Made by a program: the position numbers and the translations under genes. From the NCBI GenBank assembly GCA_942493375.1, contig OW818698.1:8134537-8198536 (forward strand): a stretch of DNA of 64,000 bases, written 5' to 3'. This document shows, piece by piece, positions 8,558 to 17,085 of this stretch; position 1 is the first letter of the stretch; each line of letters starts with the position of its first letter. The DNA comes from G942493375 sp942493375 (GTDB lineage Bacteria > Armatimonadota > UBA5829). The notes beneath the pieces were generated by a model. That model saw only the letters and a program-made list of their open reading frames with translations, was not told the origin of the DNA and ran no database searches.

Positions 8558-9688
8558 ATGAAGTGCATAACAATTATATTAGTTCTCATATCTGCTTGTT
8601 TACCGATATATGCAGCAAGTCCTCCTCACTACACTCTCTACTACCTGAATCAGACTCATAATGTCAGCCGTATATTGCTTAATGGTAAGGGGAAGCCGAT
8701 CGGTAAACCGGTGCAGATGACTCACGATTGGAATGTTGATTATTTCTCTGTGTCTCCGGATGAAAAAGCCATACTTGGAATTAAGATTATCTCTGAAAAT
8801 AAAGATATGGACGGGAACCCGCAGGTTGATGGTGATGTTGTGTTATGGCAGTCGGGCAAAACCAGTAAATGGGCGAAACCGATAAGACTAATGGTTGAAC
8901 TCCGAACTATATTGTGGACAAAAAGCAACAGGTATGTTGCACTGGTAGATGGACTTGACAACTGTATGGTCTATGTTACCGTATCTACCCAGCCGCATTT
9001 AATGGTTTCGAGAGACGGTAAAAGTACAACTGACAGCAATCTGATTGCTCAGGGGTTAGATCCGGATAATTCCCAACTCTCCCCGGATGAGCGGTATGTT
9101 TTCACAGGTGCTAATTGGGAAAGCTGGGGTGGTACCGCGATGAACGATCTGAAAACAGGAGAAAGGATCACAGCATTCTACGATCCCCTGGATTCTTTCA
9201 CCTGGATTGGTAAAGCAAACAAGTTAGCCTGGGTATATAGAGGAGAACTGTTCATAGGCGAACTCAAATACGTTGATGGCAAGTTTGATCTGCATAAGGA
9301 TCGGATGCTGATGTCCGGAGCACCAAAAAACCTGTTCTACGTTGAGAAGCAGGGATTATATTTCACCCAGCACATCGCTTACCATGATGTGTTATATCTT
9401 AGTAAAGACCTGAAAACCTATCGCAAGATAGGAGGTATTCCGCCTAAAAGCAAACCTACAGCAATGCAGGTTCTTTTAAAGAGAAACAAATACCTGCAAG
9501 CAAAAAGGGCTGAGTTTTCACCGGACCGGAAGTTTATCGTGTATGTTGTAAAACAAAAGAAACGGAAAGAGATTAGAATTATTGGAATGAAAGGTCAGTC
9601 CTGGTTTGTGGATTATGGCACTGCCCCCCATTGGAAATCTCCTGCAGATTATTGGAATCCATATGGTGTGGATCCTCGCAGTAAATAA
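8558..9688 (+). CDS. Secreted TolB/PD40-like beta-propeller protein
   Basis: The 376-residue protein begins with a signal peptide (MKCITIILVLISACLPIYA, cut before ASPPH). The body has repeating segments of the PD40 type, for example DYFSVSPDEKAILGI, SQLSPDERYVFTGANW and AEFSPDRKFIVYVVK, where a Ser/Pro-Asp turn is followed by a beta strand. Such propellers bind ligands or proteins in the periplasm. No enzyme motif is seen. AGAGG precedes the ATG. It shares orientation and a short spacer with the FGE-fold gene, so the two may be one transcript. Exact function unknown. Confidence 0.65.
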   Translation: MKCITIILVLISACLPIYAASPPHYTLYYLNQTHNVSRILLNGKGKPIGKPVQMTHDWNVDYFSVSPDEKAILGIKIISENKDMDGNPQVDGDVVLWQSGKTSKWAKPIRLMVELRTILWTKSNRYVALVDGLDNCMVYVTVSTQPHLMVSRDGKSTTDSNLIAQGLDPDNSQLSPDERYVFTGANWESWGGTAMNDLKTGERITAFYDPLDSFTWIGKANKLAWVYRGELFIGELKYVDGKFDLHKDRMLMSGAPKNLFYVEKQGLYFTQHIAYHDVLYLSKDLKTYRKIGGIPPKSKPTAMQVLLKRNKYLQAKRAEFSPDRKFIVYVVKQKKRKEIRIIGMKGQSWFVDYGTAPHWKSPADYWNPYGVDPRSK

Positions 9689-9740
9689 GGTTCACGAAAC
9701 CTAATAGAAACCCGCATACGGACCGTTTCACCCACTCAAC

Positions 9741-9776
9741 AAAATCTGCGTAAATCTGCGTAATCTGCGGATAATT
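9741..9776 (+). repeat. Short-period intergenic repeat (AATCTGCG units), second copy
   Basis: Three AATCTGCG-type units ending in GCGGATAATTC, nearly identical to 536-575, again followed by a C-rich stretch. Confidence 0.65.
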
Positions 9777-9862
9777 CTTCCCGTCCCCCGCTCTCCCACT
9801 CTCCCTGTCTCTCCCTCAAATCAGTTTGACATTCAATCTTCCCTTGTATTATCATTAATTGG

Positions 9863-9874
9863 GCAAACGTTTGC
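9863..9874. promoter_or_regulatory. LacI-family operator GCAAACGTTTGC
   Basis: A perfect 12-base palindrome with the central CG pair typical of LacI/PurR/CcpA-type operators. It lies 15 bases before the ATG of the lacI-type gene at 9890, so the regulator probably represses its own operon. No second copy was noticed by eye. Confidence 0.75.
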
Positions 9875-9889
9875 GGCAACAAGGTGTAT

Positions 9890-10888
9890 ATGAGTAATCC
9901 TACAATCACAGATATAGCAAAAAAGTGCGGTGTCTCGGTCTCCACTGTCTCCCGGATACTGAGCAGGAAACCCGGGTTTATAGTCTCTGAGGCAACCCGC
10001 TTGAAGGTGATCGATACTGCTGATGAGCTGGGCTACCGGCCCAATGCTGCTGCACGGGCTCTGGTTAAGGGTAGGACCAATATGGTTGCTTTTCTCGGTG
10101 GTGAAGGACTTGGGAGCCAGCTATATGGCCAACTGCTGAAGACTGCCAGAAACAGGTTCGGTGAACACGGGTTTGATATGGTATTTGCTAAAGCCAACTG
10201 CGAACGCACGCTGCCTGTCGATGGAATAGTTGCATTCAATAATCCGGTCTGGGTAGATGAATATGTAAGATCCGGAAGGCTTGGAGATACTGCACTGGTT
10301 GCATTCGGATCAGCTTATGCTCTGCCAGGCTGGGACTTTGACAGCGTAGGGATTTCCCTTGAGCAAGCAGTAAAAGATGCCGTGCAGCAATTAATCAGCG
10401 ACGGACGAAAGAAAATTGTTCTAATGCACGCCGGTGAGTGTCCCCCAGAATCAGACCAAAGCCAGACCAGGCATATTGTATATTCTGAAATGATGAGATC
10501 AGCAGGATTACAACCTCGCTGCGTCCATATTGATAACTCGACACGACCCGATGCACACAAAGGCATAGCTAATCTATTGGTTTCCGGCTTCGTCCCTGAT
10601 GGAATCCTGTGCATAGACGACGAAATCGCTATCGGTGCTTTGGCAGGACTTCAAGAAGCCGGATTGAGGGTTCCCGAGGATGTTTCAATCATCGGATGTG
10701 ACGGAATAGAAGACACCCTTTACACAACCCCAAAGATATCGACTATTGTTCAACCACTGGATGAAGCCTGTGCGCTGGCAGCAGATTTCCTGCGCAACCG
10801 CATAGAACACGACGAATATCCTGTCCAAAGAGTTGTGCTGGAAGCTAAGTATGAGAATAGAGAATCAACCAGCGGAGGTAACAAATAA
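9890..10888 (+). CDS. LacI-family transcriptional regulator
   Basis: The protein of about 332 residues has an N-terminal LacI helix-turn-helix (TITDIAKKCGVSVSTVSRIL) and hinge helix (YRPNAAARALVKGRTN). The rest is a periplasmic-binding-protein-like sensor domain, including the DGILCIDDEIAIGALAGLQE segment and the family end motif PEDVSIIGCDG. ATG at 9890 has AAGG five bases upstream; an in-frame GTG at 9884 is an alternative. It heads an operon: its stop codon touches the TTG of the GH4 gene. The upstream palindrome at 9863-9874 points to autoregulation. The inducer is probably a sugar or glycoside handled by the GH4 protein (inference). Confidence 0.93.
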   Translation: MSNPTITDIAKKCGVSVSTVSRILSRKPGFIVSEATRLKVIDTADELGYRPNAAARALVKGRTNMVAFLGGEGLGSQLYGQLLKTARNRFGEHGFDMVFAKANCERTLPVDGIVAFNNPVWVDEYVRSGRLGDTALVAFGSAYALPGWDFDSVGISLEQAVKDAVQQLISDGRKKIVLMHAGECPPESDQSQTRHIVYSEMMRSAGLQPRCVHIDNSTRPDAHKGIANLLVSGFVPDGILCIDDEIAIGALAGLQEAGLRVPEDVSIIGCDGIEDTLYTTPKISTIVQPLDEACALAADFLRNRIEHDEYPVQRVVLEAKYENRESTSGGNK

Positions 10889-12232
10889 TTGAAGATAACA
10901 GTTATTGGCGGTGGAAGCCTGTTGTGGGGGTTTGGGTTCGTCCGGCAGTTTGCGAAATCCGAATTTCTAGCTGGCAGTAATGTTTGCCTGATGGATATAG
11001 ACCCGGAGGCCCTTTCTCTTGTCGGAGCAGCAGCCAGCAGATATGTCGATTCATGCAGCAATCCGATAGTTTTACAGAAGACCGATAAGCTGGATGAAGC
11101 CATGGACGGTGCAGACTTTGTGGTTATCTCTATTTCAACAGGCGGGCTGGATGCAATGCGGCACGACCTGGAGATACCGGAGAAGTATGGGATCTATCAC
11201 ACTGTTGGAGACACTGTTGGTCCGGGTGGATGGCTGAGGGCTGTCCGCAATATTCCAGTGTTTAGTGATTTCGGAAGCAGGATGAAAAAGCTCTGTCCGG
11301 ATGCATGGCTTATAAATGTAAGCAATCCACTTACTCCACTCACCAGAACACCCCAGAGAGAGTTCGGAATCAAGACAATCGGAATGTGCCCGGGTGTAGA
11401 GAATGCTGCCAGATCACTTGCCAGGCTTGCCGGAGCTGACCCGACAACTCCCGTTGATTATGTAGTAACAGGAATAGATCATGGTTCCTGGTTTACACAG
11501 ATCAAAGCTGGACCGATGGATGTATTAGCTAAGCTGGAAGAGATGGGTTTCAAGCGGAGTGATGACAATTTGCCGGCTGAAGTATCTGCTGACGATCCAC
11601 TGGCTGAGCGGGTACTGTTCAGAGCAGCTTTTGCAGTCTGGAAAGAAATAGGTTACCTTCCCAGCATCAGCGACAGACACATTGTAGAGAACTTCCCCTG
11701 GTTCCTGATGGGAGATCCGAATAATCTAGGTTTTGGGATCAAGCGGACAAGTGTTGAAGAGCGCCAGGCTTGGAGAGATGAACGCCAGGCACTGTTGGAA
11801 ACATACGTAAAAACTGGTGATGAGGACGCTGTTGGTACTTTAGGCCACGGGGACGACCCGATAGTGACAGTAATTGAATCCCTGTTAGGGCAAAGATCAT
11901 TCCTCTATGGTTCCAACTATATGAACGTCGGCCAGACTCCGGAACTGCCATTGGGAGCAGTTGTAGAAACACGCTGCAGGTTCGATTCCGCAGGAGTCCA
12001 TCCCCTATCCTCTCCAATGCCTGCTGTTGTCCAGATGCTGACAACCAGCCATGCTATGAGGCAAGAGGCTATAATTGATATCGCACTTCACGGTACATTT
12101 GATGAATTATCTGCATTAGTAATGACTGACCCGCTCTGTTCCCGCCTGAAAATGGGTGAGTGCCGATCGATGGTCCGGGAGATGCTGCAGGCTAACCATG
12201 AACTAATTCAGAATCCGAGACTTTTGGAGTAG
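10889..12232 (+). CDS. Glycoside hydrolase family 4 (NAD- and metal-dependent glycosidase)
   Basis: Family GH4 enzymes cleave alpha- or beta-glycosides by an NAD+-assisted oxidation-elimination route in the cytoplasm. The 447-residue protein starts with a Rossmann fold (KITVIGGGSLLWG; MDID at 35-38). GH4 landmarks follow: TVGDTVGPGG at 105-114, NVSNPLTPLT at 143-152, GMCPG with the likely metal-ligand Cys167, and GIDHGSW, matching the usual GxNHxxW, with His as second ligand. The start is TTG at 10889, directly after the regulator's stop, with GGAGG eleven bases upstream. Length fits the family. Substrate is not readable; alpha-galactosidase-like or glucuronidase-like members are closest by motif impression. 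Confidence 0.9.
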   Translation: MKITVIGGGSLLWGFGFVRQFAKSEFLAGSNVCLMDIDPEALSLVGAAASRYVDSCSNPIVLQKTDKLDEAMDGADFVVISISTGGLDAMRHDLEIPEKYGIYHTVGDTVGPGGWLRAVRNIPVFSDFGSRMKKLCPDAWLINVSNPLTPLTRTPQREFGIKTIGMCPGVENAARSLARLAGADPTTPVDYVVTGIDHGSWFTQIKAGPMDVLAKLEEMGFKRSDDNLPAEVSADDPLAERVLFRAAFAVWKEIGYLPSISDRHIVENFPWFLMGDPNNLGFGIKRTSVEERQAWRDERQALLETYVKTGDEDAVGTLGHGDDPIVTVIESLLGQRSFLYGSNYMNVGQTPELPLGAVVETRCRFDSAGVHPLSSPMPAVVQMLTTSHAMRQEAIIDIALHGTFDELSALVMTDPLCSRLKMGECRSMVREMLQANHELIQNPRLLE

Positions 12233-12235
12233 ATT

Positions 12236-13714
12236 ATGAAGACATCAGCAATGGAACCTTTGAGATTTTTGAGCTGGGAAGAGATGGACCTGATCCACAA
12301 CACCGCCCTGCAGATACTGGAAAAGACCGGTATGAAGGTAGACCATATCAAGGCGCTGGAATACCTTGAAGCTGCCGGATGCAGAGTGGATATGGACACC
12401 CGGGTAGTTAAGTTTCCAGCTAGCGTCGTTGAGGATGCCGTCGCCAGGATGCGTGCTAACTTCGCCGATCCCGACCGTTATCCCAAGCGGATGTCTGTCC
12501 GGTATTCTCAAGTCAGGTTCGACAAGCAGCCGTTTTATATACATGAGGACTTCAGCGTCAGTGCTGGTGGTTTTTGCTGCTTTATCTGGGATTTGGATGG
12601 CAACCGCAGATGGGCAACTATGGATGATGTTCGAAAATCCATAAAGCTTGTCAACGGTCTAGACCAGATCAGTTATACAGGCTTGCCCTGCGCAGCGCAA
12701 GAGGTGCCGGTCGGTATTCGTCCTGTAGTCATGGCTGCAGAGCTTGCTAAAAACACTTCCAAACTCGGTGGAATCGAGACATTCAAACCAAGTGATGTCG
12801 AATATGTCACCAGAATCGGGGAAGTAATAACCGGTGGACGTGAAGAGCATCGCAGGAACCCCATCCTGGTCGGTTATGCAGAAGCTCGAACCCCACTTTG
12901 TATCGATGAAGTAATGGTCGATGTCATGCTTGCACACCTTGAGCGTGGACTTCCTCAGAGTCTGGATACAATGCCAAATTTAGGTGCAACTGCCCCTGCA
13001 ACAGCTGCTGGAGGCATGGCCCTGGGGATGGCGGAGACTCTGGGAGGACTGGTCCTGGGTTACGCCATTGACCCGAATGCAACCATGACTATGGACTTCA
13101 CCCCTGGTTACTGCGACATGCACTCCATGATTTTCGGATATGCCGGGCCTGAACGTTTTTCGCTTATGTCAGCCAGGGTGCAGTTGATATCGGAATACTA
13201 CGGATGCCCGTCAGGAGTCCACGGTGGAAAGACCAATTCCTGTGTACCTGGTGTGCAGTCCGGTGTTGAGAAAGTTTCCACAATGCTGGCAGCAGTCCTG
13301 GCAGGAGCTATCGGGTTCGGAACCGTAGGACACCTGGAAAACGCCCTGACATTCAGCCCTCTGCAGCTTGTAATAGACAATGAAATCGCCCGTTACGTCC
13401 GCAGATGTGTCAGAGGGATCGAAGTCAACGAAGAAACTCTGGCAGCAGATGTCATCCAGCAGGTAGGTATCAACGGAAGTTTCATAGGCACACAGCACAC
13501 AGCAGACCACTTTAGAGATGAACTGATGATCTCCCAGTTTTTCAATGTATCCTCATGGGGAGTCGAAAATTCACTCAACAAGGAAAGATTCGAAGAACTG
13601 GCAAGACAAAAAGTTGAGTCAATACTTTCGCAGGAACAGCCACCAGTCCTGACCCCTGAACAGGAAGCCGAGATAGATGAAATAGTCCTCGAAGCAAGCA
13701 TGCAAATCCATTAG
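12236..13714 (+). CDS. MttB/MtgB-family (trimethylamine methyltransferase-like) protein
   Basis: The 492-residue protein belongs to the COG5598 superfamily: MttB acts on trimethylamine, while non-pyrrolysine members such as MtgB demethylate glycine betaine to a corrinoid protein. The N-terminal pattern (IHNTALQILEKTGMKVDH ... AAGCRVD) and the TIM-barrel segments (PNLGATAPATAAGGMALGMAE, DFTPGYCDMHSMIFGY, CPSGVHGGKTNS) are typical. The frame has no internal TAG, so pyrrolysine is not used. It starts three bases after the GH4 stop in the LacI operon, which is unusual for a methylamine enzyme and hints at demethylation linked to a glycoside. No corrinoid protein or reductive activator is in the window. 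Confidence 0.88.
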   Translation: MKTSAMEPLRFLSWEEMDLIHNTALQILEKTGMKVDHIKALEYLEAAGCRVDMDTRVVKFPASVVEDAVARMRANFADPDRYPKRMSVRYSQVRFDKQPFYIHEDFSVSAGGFCCFIWDLDGNRRWATMDDVRKSIKLVNGLDQISYTGLPCAAQEVPVGIRPVVMAAELAKNTSKLGGIETFKPSDVEYVTRIGEVITGGREEHRRNPILVGYAEARTPLCIDEVMVDVMLAHLERGLPQSLDTMPNLGATAPATAAGGMALGMAETLGGLVLGYAIDPNATMTMDFTPGYCDMHSMIFGYAGPERFSLMSARVQLISEYYGCPSGVHGGKTNSCVPGVQSGVEKVSTMLAAVLAGAIGFGTVGHLENALTFSPLQLVIDNEIARYVRRCVRGIEVNEETLAADVIQQVGINGSFIGTQHTADHFRDELMISQFFNVSSWGVENSLNKERFEELARQKVESILSQEQPPVLTPEQEAEIDEIVLEASMQIH

Positions 13715-13719
13715 CTACA

Positions 13720-13782
13720 TGTCATTCTGAATTTAGTGAAGAACCTATAGGAATGAGAATCTTCACTAAATTCAGAATGACA
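13720..13782. repeat. Perfect 22-base inverted repeat ('GTCATTCTGA' family), likely terminator
   Basis: Arms 13720-13741 and 13761-13782 are perfect complements around a 19-base loop. It closes the LacI/GH4/MttB operon. The arm begins TGTCATTCTGA, shared with elements at 38091, 51787 and 62282. Confidence 0.85.
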
Positions 13783-13980
13783 ATATAACAATTAGTGACA
13801 ATCCAGTATCACTATCGCTTTTACACTACGTGTTACACCTTAGCTACACTTGCCGTCGCAATGCATACTACTTTATGAGGTTTGAGACATTGCAACCCAA
13901 ACCCTTAAGGATATGGGCAAATATTTCTACAAACCCGGTAATAGTATTGAATTCTTTATTCTATTAAAGGCATAATTCAC

Positions 13981-14025
13981 ATGCCGGTTGTATTTACGGC
14001 ACTATTACTGTCAGGTTGTTTCTAA
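13981..14025 (+). CDS. Possible 14-residue leader peptide with lipobox
   Basis: ATG at 13981 opens a 14-codon frame, MPVVFTALLLSGCF, ending in TAA that overlaps the ATG of the zinc-knuckle gene (TAATG). AAAGG lies upstream. The peptide contains a perfect-looking lipobox (LSGC). It could be a leader that couples translation to the next gene, or chance. Confidence 0.3.
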   Translation: MPVVFTALLLSGCF

Positions 14026-14285
14026 TGACAAAATGCGCCAAATGCGATTCTACACATCCTACTCGCTGGGCAATGCTTTGCGATAAGTGTGCTGTCGACA
14101 TCTGCGTAAAATGCGGTAGACCGCACCCCACAGCAGCTGGTTTAATCTGTTCCTCGTGCTCAGATGGCCGATGTATGGTCTGTGGAAGCTACAAGACTAC
14201 CCGGGTCGCTCGCATCTGTGAAACCTGCGCAACTGGCAAACGACACACCTACCGCATCCCCGTCCTCAGCCGACGTTCATACTAA
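14025..14285 (+). CDS. Zinc-knuckle protein made of three 23-residue repeats
   Basis: The 86-residue protein is almost wholly built from three tandem 23-residue units, each CxxC-x11-CxxC-x4. The CxxC pairs lie at 4-7, 19-22, 27-30, 42-45, 50-53 and 65-68. Each unit should bind one zinc like a zinc ribbon or rubredoxin knuckle. ATG at 14025 has AGG nine bases upstream; an in-frame TTG at 14016 is less likely. The Cys pattern and the segment GRCMVCGSY...ICETC recall eukaryotic PHF5/Rds3 zinc proteins; this is a resemblance by eye. After the repeats comes a short basic tail (GKRHTYRIPVLSRRSY), which could bind RNA or DNA. Function unknown. Confidence 0.72.
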   Translation: MTKCAKCDSTHPTRWAMLCDKCAVDICVKCGRPHPTAAGLICSSCSDGRCMVCGSYKTTRVARICETCATGKRHTYRIPVLSRRSY

Positions 14286-14332
14286 TATTTAATAATTGAT
14301 TTTTTCTTCCACACCAAACCCCAACCTGAACT

Positions 14333-14470
14333 CAGAGCGAACGCATCTAATTTTGTACACGAGGGAATAGGAAGGGATATACTGCGGGAATGCCGGTTTA
14401 CTGGATGTTGCGATTCTCATCGATGCTCAATTCCCGCAGTATGTCCCTTGGTTAGCGTTAAGATGCGTCC
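14333..14470. other. Long imperfect palindrome, possible structured RNA
   Basis: Arms 14374-14390 and 14431-14447 pair almost perfectly around a 40-base centre, and an outer pair (ACGCATCT near 14341 with AGATGCGT near 14461) extends the structure. There is no T-tract. It occupies the middle of the 407-base gap 14286-14692, in which no convincing gene is seen. Confidence 0.5.
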
Positions 14471-14692
14471 GTCTTGAACCTGAACTTGACTGCACATATA
14501 CCACAGAGTTAAAATGTTACTGGAGCATTATAGCTTCTATGATAGTAAGGTTAACCACAACGGCGCGGGCCTGCTAACACGCATTATTCAAATGATAATG
14601 TACGTCCAGCCGCGTTGTTTTTTTATGAGTTGCTATGTACAGTTGGCGGCTCTTCAAAGGGAATCTAGGGATTTCCAAAAAGGGGAATACAA

Positions 14693-16891
14693 ATGCCGAA
14701 GAAATCAGTCAAAGCTACTACAGAAACAAAGGAACAGCTTCTGGACTTCCTGCGCCAGATGCGTGAGATCCGCGATTTTGAGGACTCAGTTTACAGACTC
14801 CTCCGCGAAGGCACCATTAAAGGCGCCTCCCACCTGTACGCAGGCCAGGAAGCTGTAGCTATCGGATCGATATCGCTTTTGGAAGAGCGGGATGTTATCG
14901 CCAGCACGCACCGCGGACACGGCCACTGCGGAGCTATGGGCGTTCTTCATGCTAAGGACGAAGAAGCCAGACAAACCCATTGGAACAAAATGATGGCCGA
15001 GCTTATGGGCAGAGCTACCGGATACTGCAAAGGCCGCGGCGGCTCCATGCACATCGCCGATGTAGAAAAGGGCAACCTTGGTTCCACCGGTATCGTTGGT
15101 GGAAACATTCCCATCGCCACCGGCGCTGCATTAGCTGAAAAAATCAAAGGTTCCGGAGCTGTAGTCCTCTGCTTCTTTGGAGATGGGGCTACCAACACCG
15201 GAAGTTTCCACGAAGCACTCAATATGGGAAGCACGCTGCTGTGCGGTCTACCTGTCGTATACATCTGTGAAAACAACCTCTACGGAATGAGCGTTCCTTT
15301 CCATGAGAGATCAAATATGTGTGCCGGTCAGGCATCCAACATCACCGACATCGCTGACAGAGCATCCGGTTACGGTATGCCTTCAATCATTTGCGATGGT
15401 ATGGATGTTGTAGCTGTCCGCGAAGCAATCAGGAAAGCTATCGATACCGCCCGGACAGAAGGCACCCCTACATTTGTTGAATGCAAGACCTACAGATGGT
15501 ATGGTCACTCCTCTTCCGACCAGCGCGTTTATCGAACACGTGAAGAAGAAGCAGAATGGAAAGAGAGAGACCCGATCACTGTCATCCGCAAGCGGATACT
15601 GGAAGCAAAGATGGCAACAGAAGCCGAACTGGACGCTGTAGAAGCCAAAGCAGCTAAGACCATCGAAGATTCCATCGCATTTGCTCTTGCAAGCGCATAT
15701 CCCGATGTCAGCGAACTCTACAATGACATTTACGTAGACAAGAACCCTGCTGAGCTGGCTGCAGAGATCAAAGCTGAGAATGCTATTCTGCCTAAGGTCA
15801 AAGAGATCGAAGCTGCAGTGAGAGCAACCTCCAAAGCTTCCCTGCCCAAGCTCAAAGCTTCTGAAGTCAAAGTCCTGGAAGAGAAATATGGTATGCCGAT
15901 CAAATCCTACGGTGCTGCATTAGTTGATGCACAGCGCGAAGAGATGATCCGCGACAAGAACGTAGTCATCATGGGTGAAGACGTAGGACTCTACGGCGGA
16001 GCTTATGCTGCTACAAAGGGTCTGTATGACGAATTTGGAGCTGCCAGAGTCATGGACACCGCCATCAGCGAAGCCACAATCGTAGGCGCCGCCGGTGGAG
16101 CTGCTATGAGAGGTCTCAAGCCGATTGCAGAGATTATGTATATCGACTTCCTGACCATTTCCTCTGACCAGCTGATCCATAACCTCAGCTACAACCGATA
16201 CATGTTCGGTGGCAAGACCAAGGTCCCGGCAGTTGTAAGGACTGAAGGTGGAGTCGGAAGATCGATCGCTGCCCACCACTCCGAGAGCCTTGAAGCAATG
16301 TTCATGAACATCCCAGGTCTCTACATAGTAATGCCGTCCACAGCATATGATGCAAAGGGACTGTTGAAGGCTTCCATCCGGGATGAAAACCCTGTCCTCT
16401 TCATTGAGCACAAAGTTATGTATTCCGGCGTTATGGGACCTGTTCCGGATGAGGACTACATCATTCCTCTGGGAGTTGCAGACATCAAGCGCCCTGGTAA
16501 GGATGTCACGATAATTGCTTACTGCCGAATGCTGCACTTTGCAATGGCTGCAGCAGAGAAACTGGCTGAGGAAGGGATTGACGTAGAAGTCGTTGACCCA
16601 AGGACTCTGAACCCTCTGGACACCAAGACAATGGCTAATTCAGTCCGCCGCACAGGCAAACTGATAACAGTCTCCGAAGGTTTCCCGAGATGTGGAGTCG
16701 CTTCCGAACTGACACGCCAGATAATGGAATACAAGTTCGAAGATGGCACATCCGGCTTCGACTACCTGGACGCCCAGCCCATCATGCTCTCCGGCAAAGA
16801 CTGCCCCATCCCAATGAGCGAGCCCCTGGAAGACGCCTGCGTCCCAACAGTGGAAGACATAATAGAAGCAGCCAGAACCCTGGCCAAATAA
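14693..16891 (+). CDS. 2-oxoacid (pyruvate/acetoin-type) dehydrogenase E1, alpha-beta fusion
   Basis: This ThDP enzyme decarboxylates a 2-oxoacid and passes the acyl group to a lipoyl E2. The 732-residue chain joins both E1 subunits. Residues about 15-335 are the alpha part: MREIRDFE, HRGHGHC and the ThDP motif GDGATNTG (163-170) with the closing NN at 194-195, plus the phosphorylation-loop-like YRWYGHSSSDQRVYR. A linker (about 336-395) leads to the beta part: MGEDVGLYGGAYAATKGL, DTAISEATIVGAAGGAAMRG and the C-terminal DPRTLNPLD...RTGKLITVSEG. ATG start after AAGGGG. E2 and E3 genes are not in the window, so the partners lie elsewhere. It is monocistronic with its own terminator. Confidence 0.95.
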   Translation: MPKKSVKATTETKEQLLDFLRQMREIRDFEDSVYRLLREGTIKGASHLYAGQEAVAIGSISLLEERDVIASTHRGHGHCGAMGVLHAKDEEARQTHWNKMMAELMGRATGYCKGRGGSMHIADVEKGNLGSTGIVGGNIPIATGAALAEKIKGSGAVVLCFFGDGATNTGSFHEALNMGSTLLCGLPVVYICENNLYGMSVPFHERSNMCAGQASNITDIADRASGYGMPSIICDGMDVVAVREAIRKAIDTARTEGTPTFVECKTYRWYGHSSSDQRVYRTREEEAEWKERDPITVIRKRILEAKMATEAELDAVEAKAAKTIEDSIAFALASAYPDVSELYNDIYVDKNPAELAAEIKAENAILPKVKEIEAAVRATSKASLPKLKASEVKVLEEKYGMPIKSYGAALVDAQREEMIRDKNVVIMGEDVGLYGGAYAATKGLYDEFGAARVMDTAISEATIVGAAGGAAMRGLKPIAEIMYIDFLTISSDQLIHNLSYNRYMFGGKTKVPAVVRTEGGVGRSIAAHHSESLEAMFMNIPGLYIVMPSTAYDAKGLLKASIRDENPVLFIEHKVMYSGVMGPVPDEDYIIPLGVADIKRPGKDVTIIAYCRMLHFAMAAAEKLAEEGIDVEVVDPRTLNPLDTKTMANSVRRTGKLITVSEGFPRCGVASELTRQIMEYKFEDGTSGFDYLDAQPIMLSGKDCPIPMSEPLEDACVPTVEDIIEAARTLAK

Positions 16892-16934
16892 AAACCGTAG
16901 GGGCGTCCCTCAGCGGTCGCCCGTAAAAAACAGC

Positions 16935-16964
16935 AAGGGAGCACAAATCGTGCTCCCTTTTTTT
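16935..16964 (+). terminator. Rho-independent terminator after the E1 gene
   Basis: Ten-base stem AAGGGAGCAC/GTGCTCCCTT with a five-base loop, followed by a run of T. Confidence 0.93.
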
Positions 16965-17085
16965 ATTTCCAAAATCTGCCATATAGCAGAAATGATTAAA
17001 AATCTGTCCGATCAGTCCGATCCGACCAATCCGTCAGATTTAAGAAATCCGGAACGTTTAAAATGGATGCTGAGCAAAAGTCGGT

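Noticed and set aside
12236..13714. Pyrrolysine-type MttB
   Set aside because: The frame contains no internal TAG and no pyl genes are in the window, so it is the non-pyrrolysine branch.
14514..14858. 114-codon plus-strand frame before the E1 gene
   Set aside because: It overlaps the E1 start in another frame, lacks an SD and has no family pattern.
15920..16537. 205-codon minus-strand frame
   Set aside because: Antisense to the E1 beta domain, which is strongly conserved.
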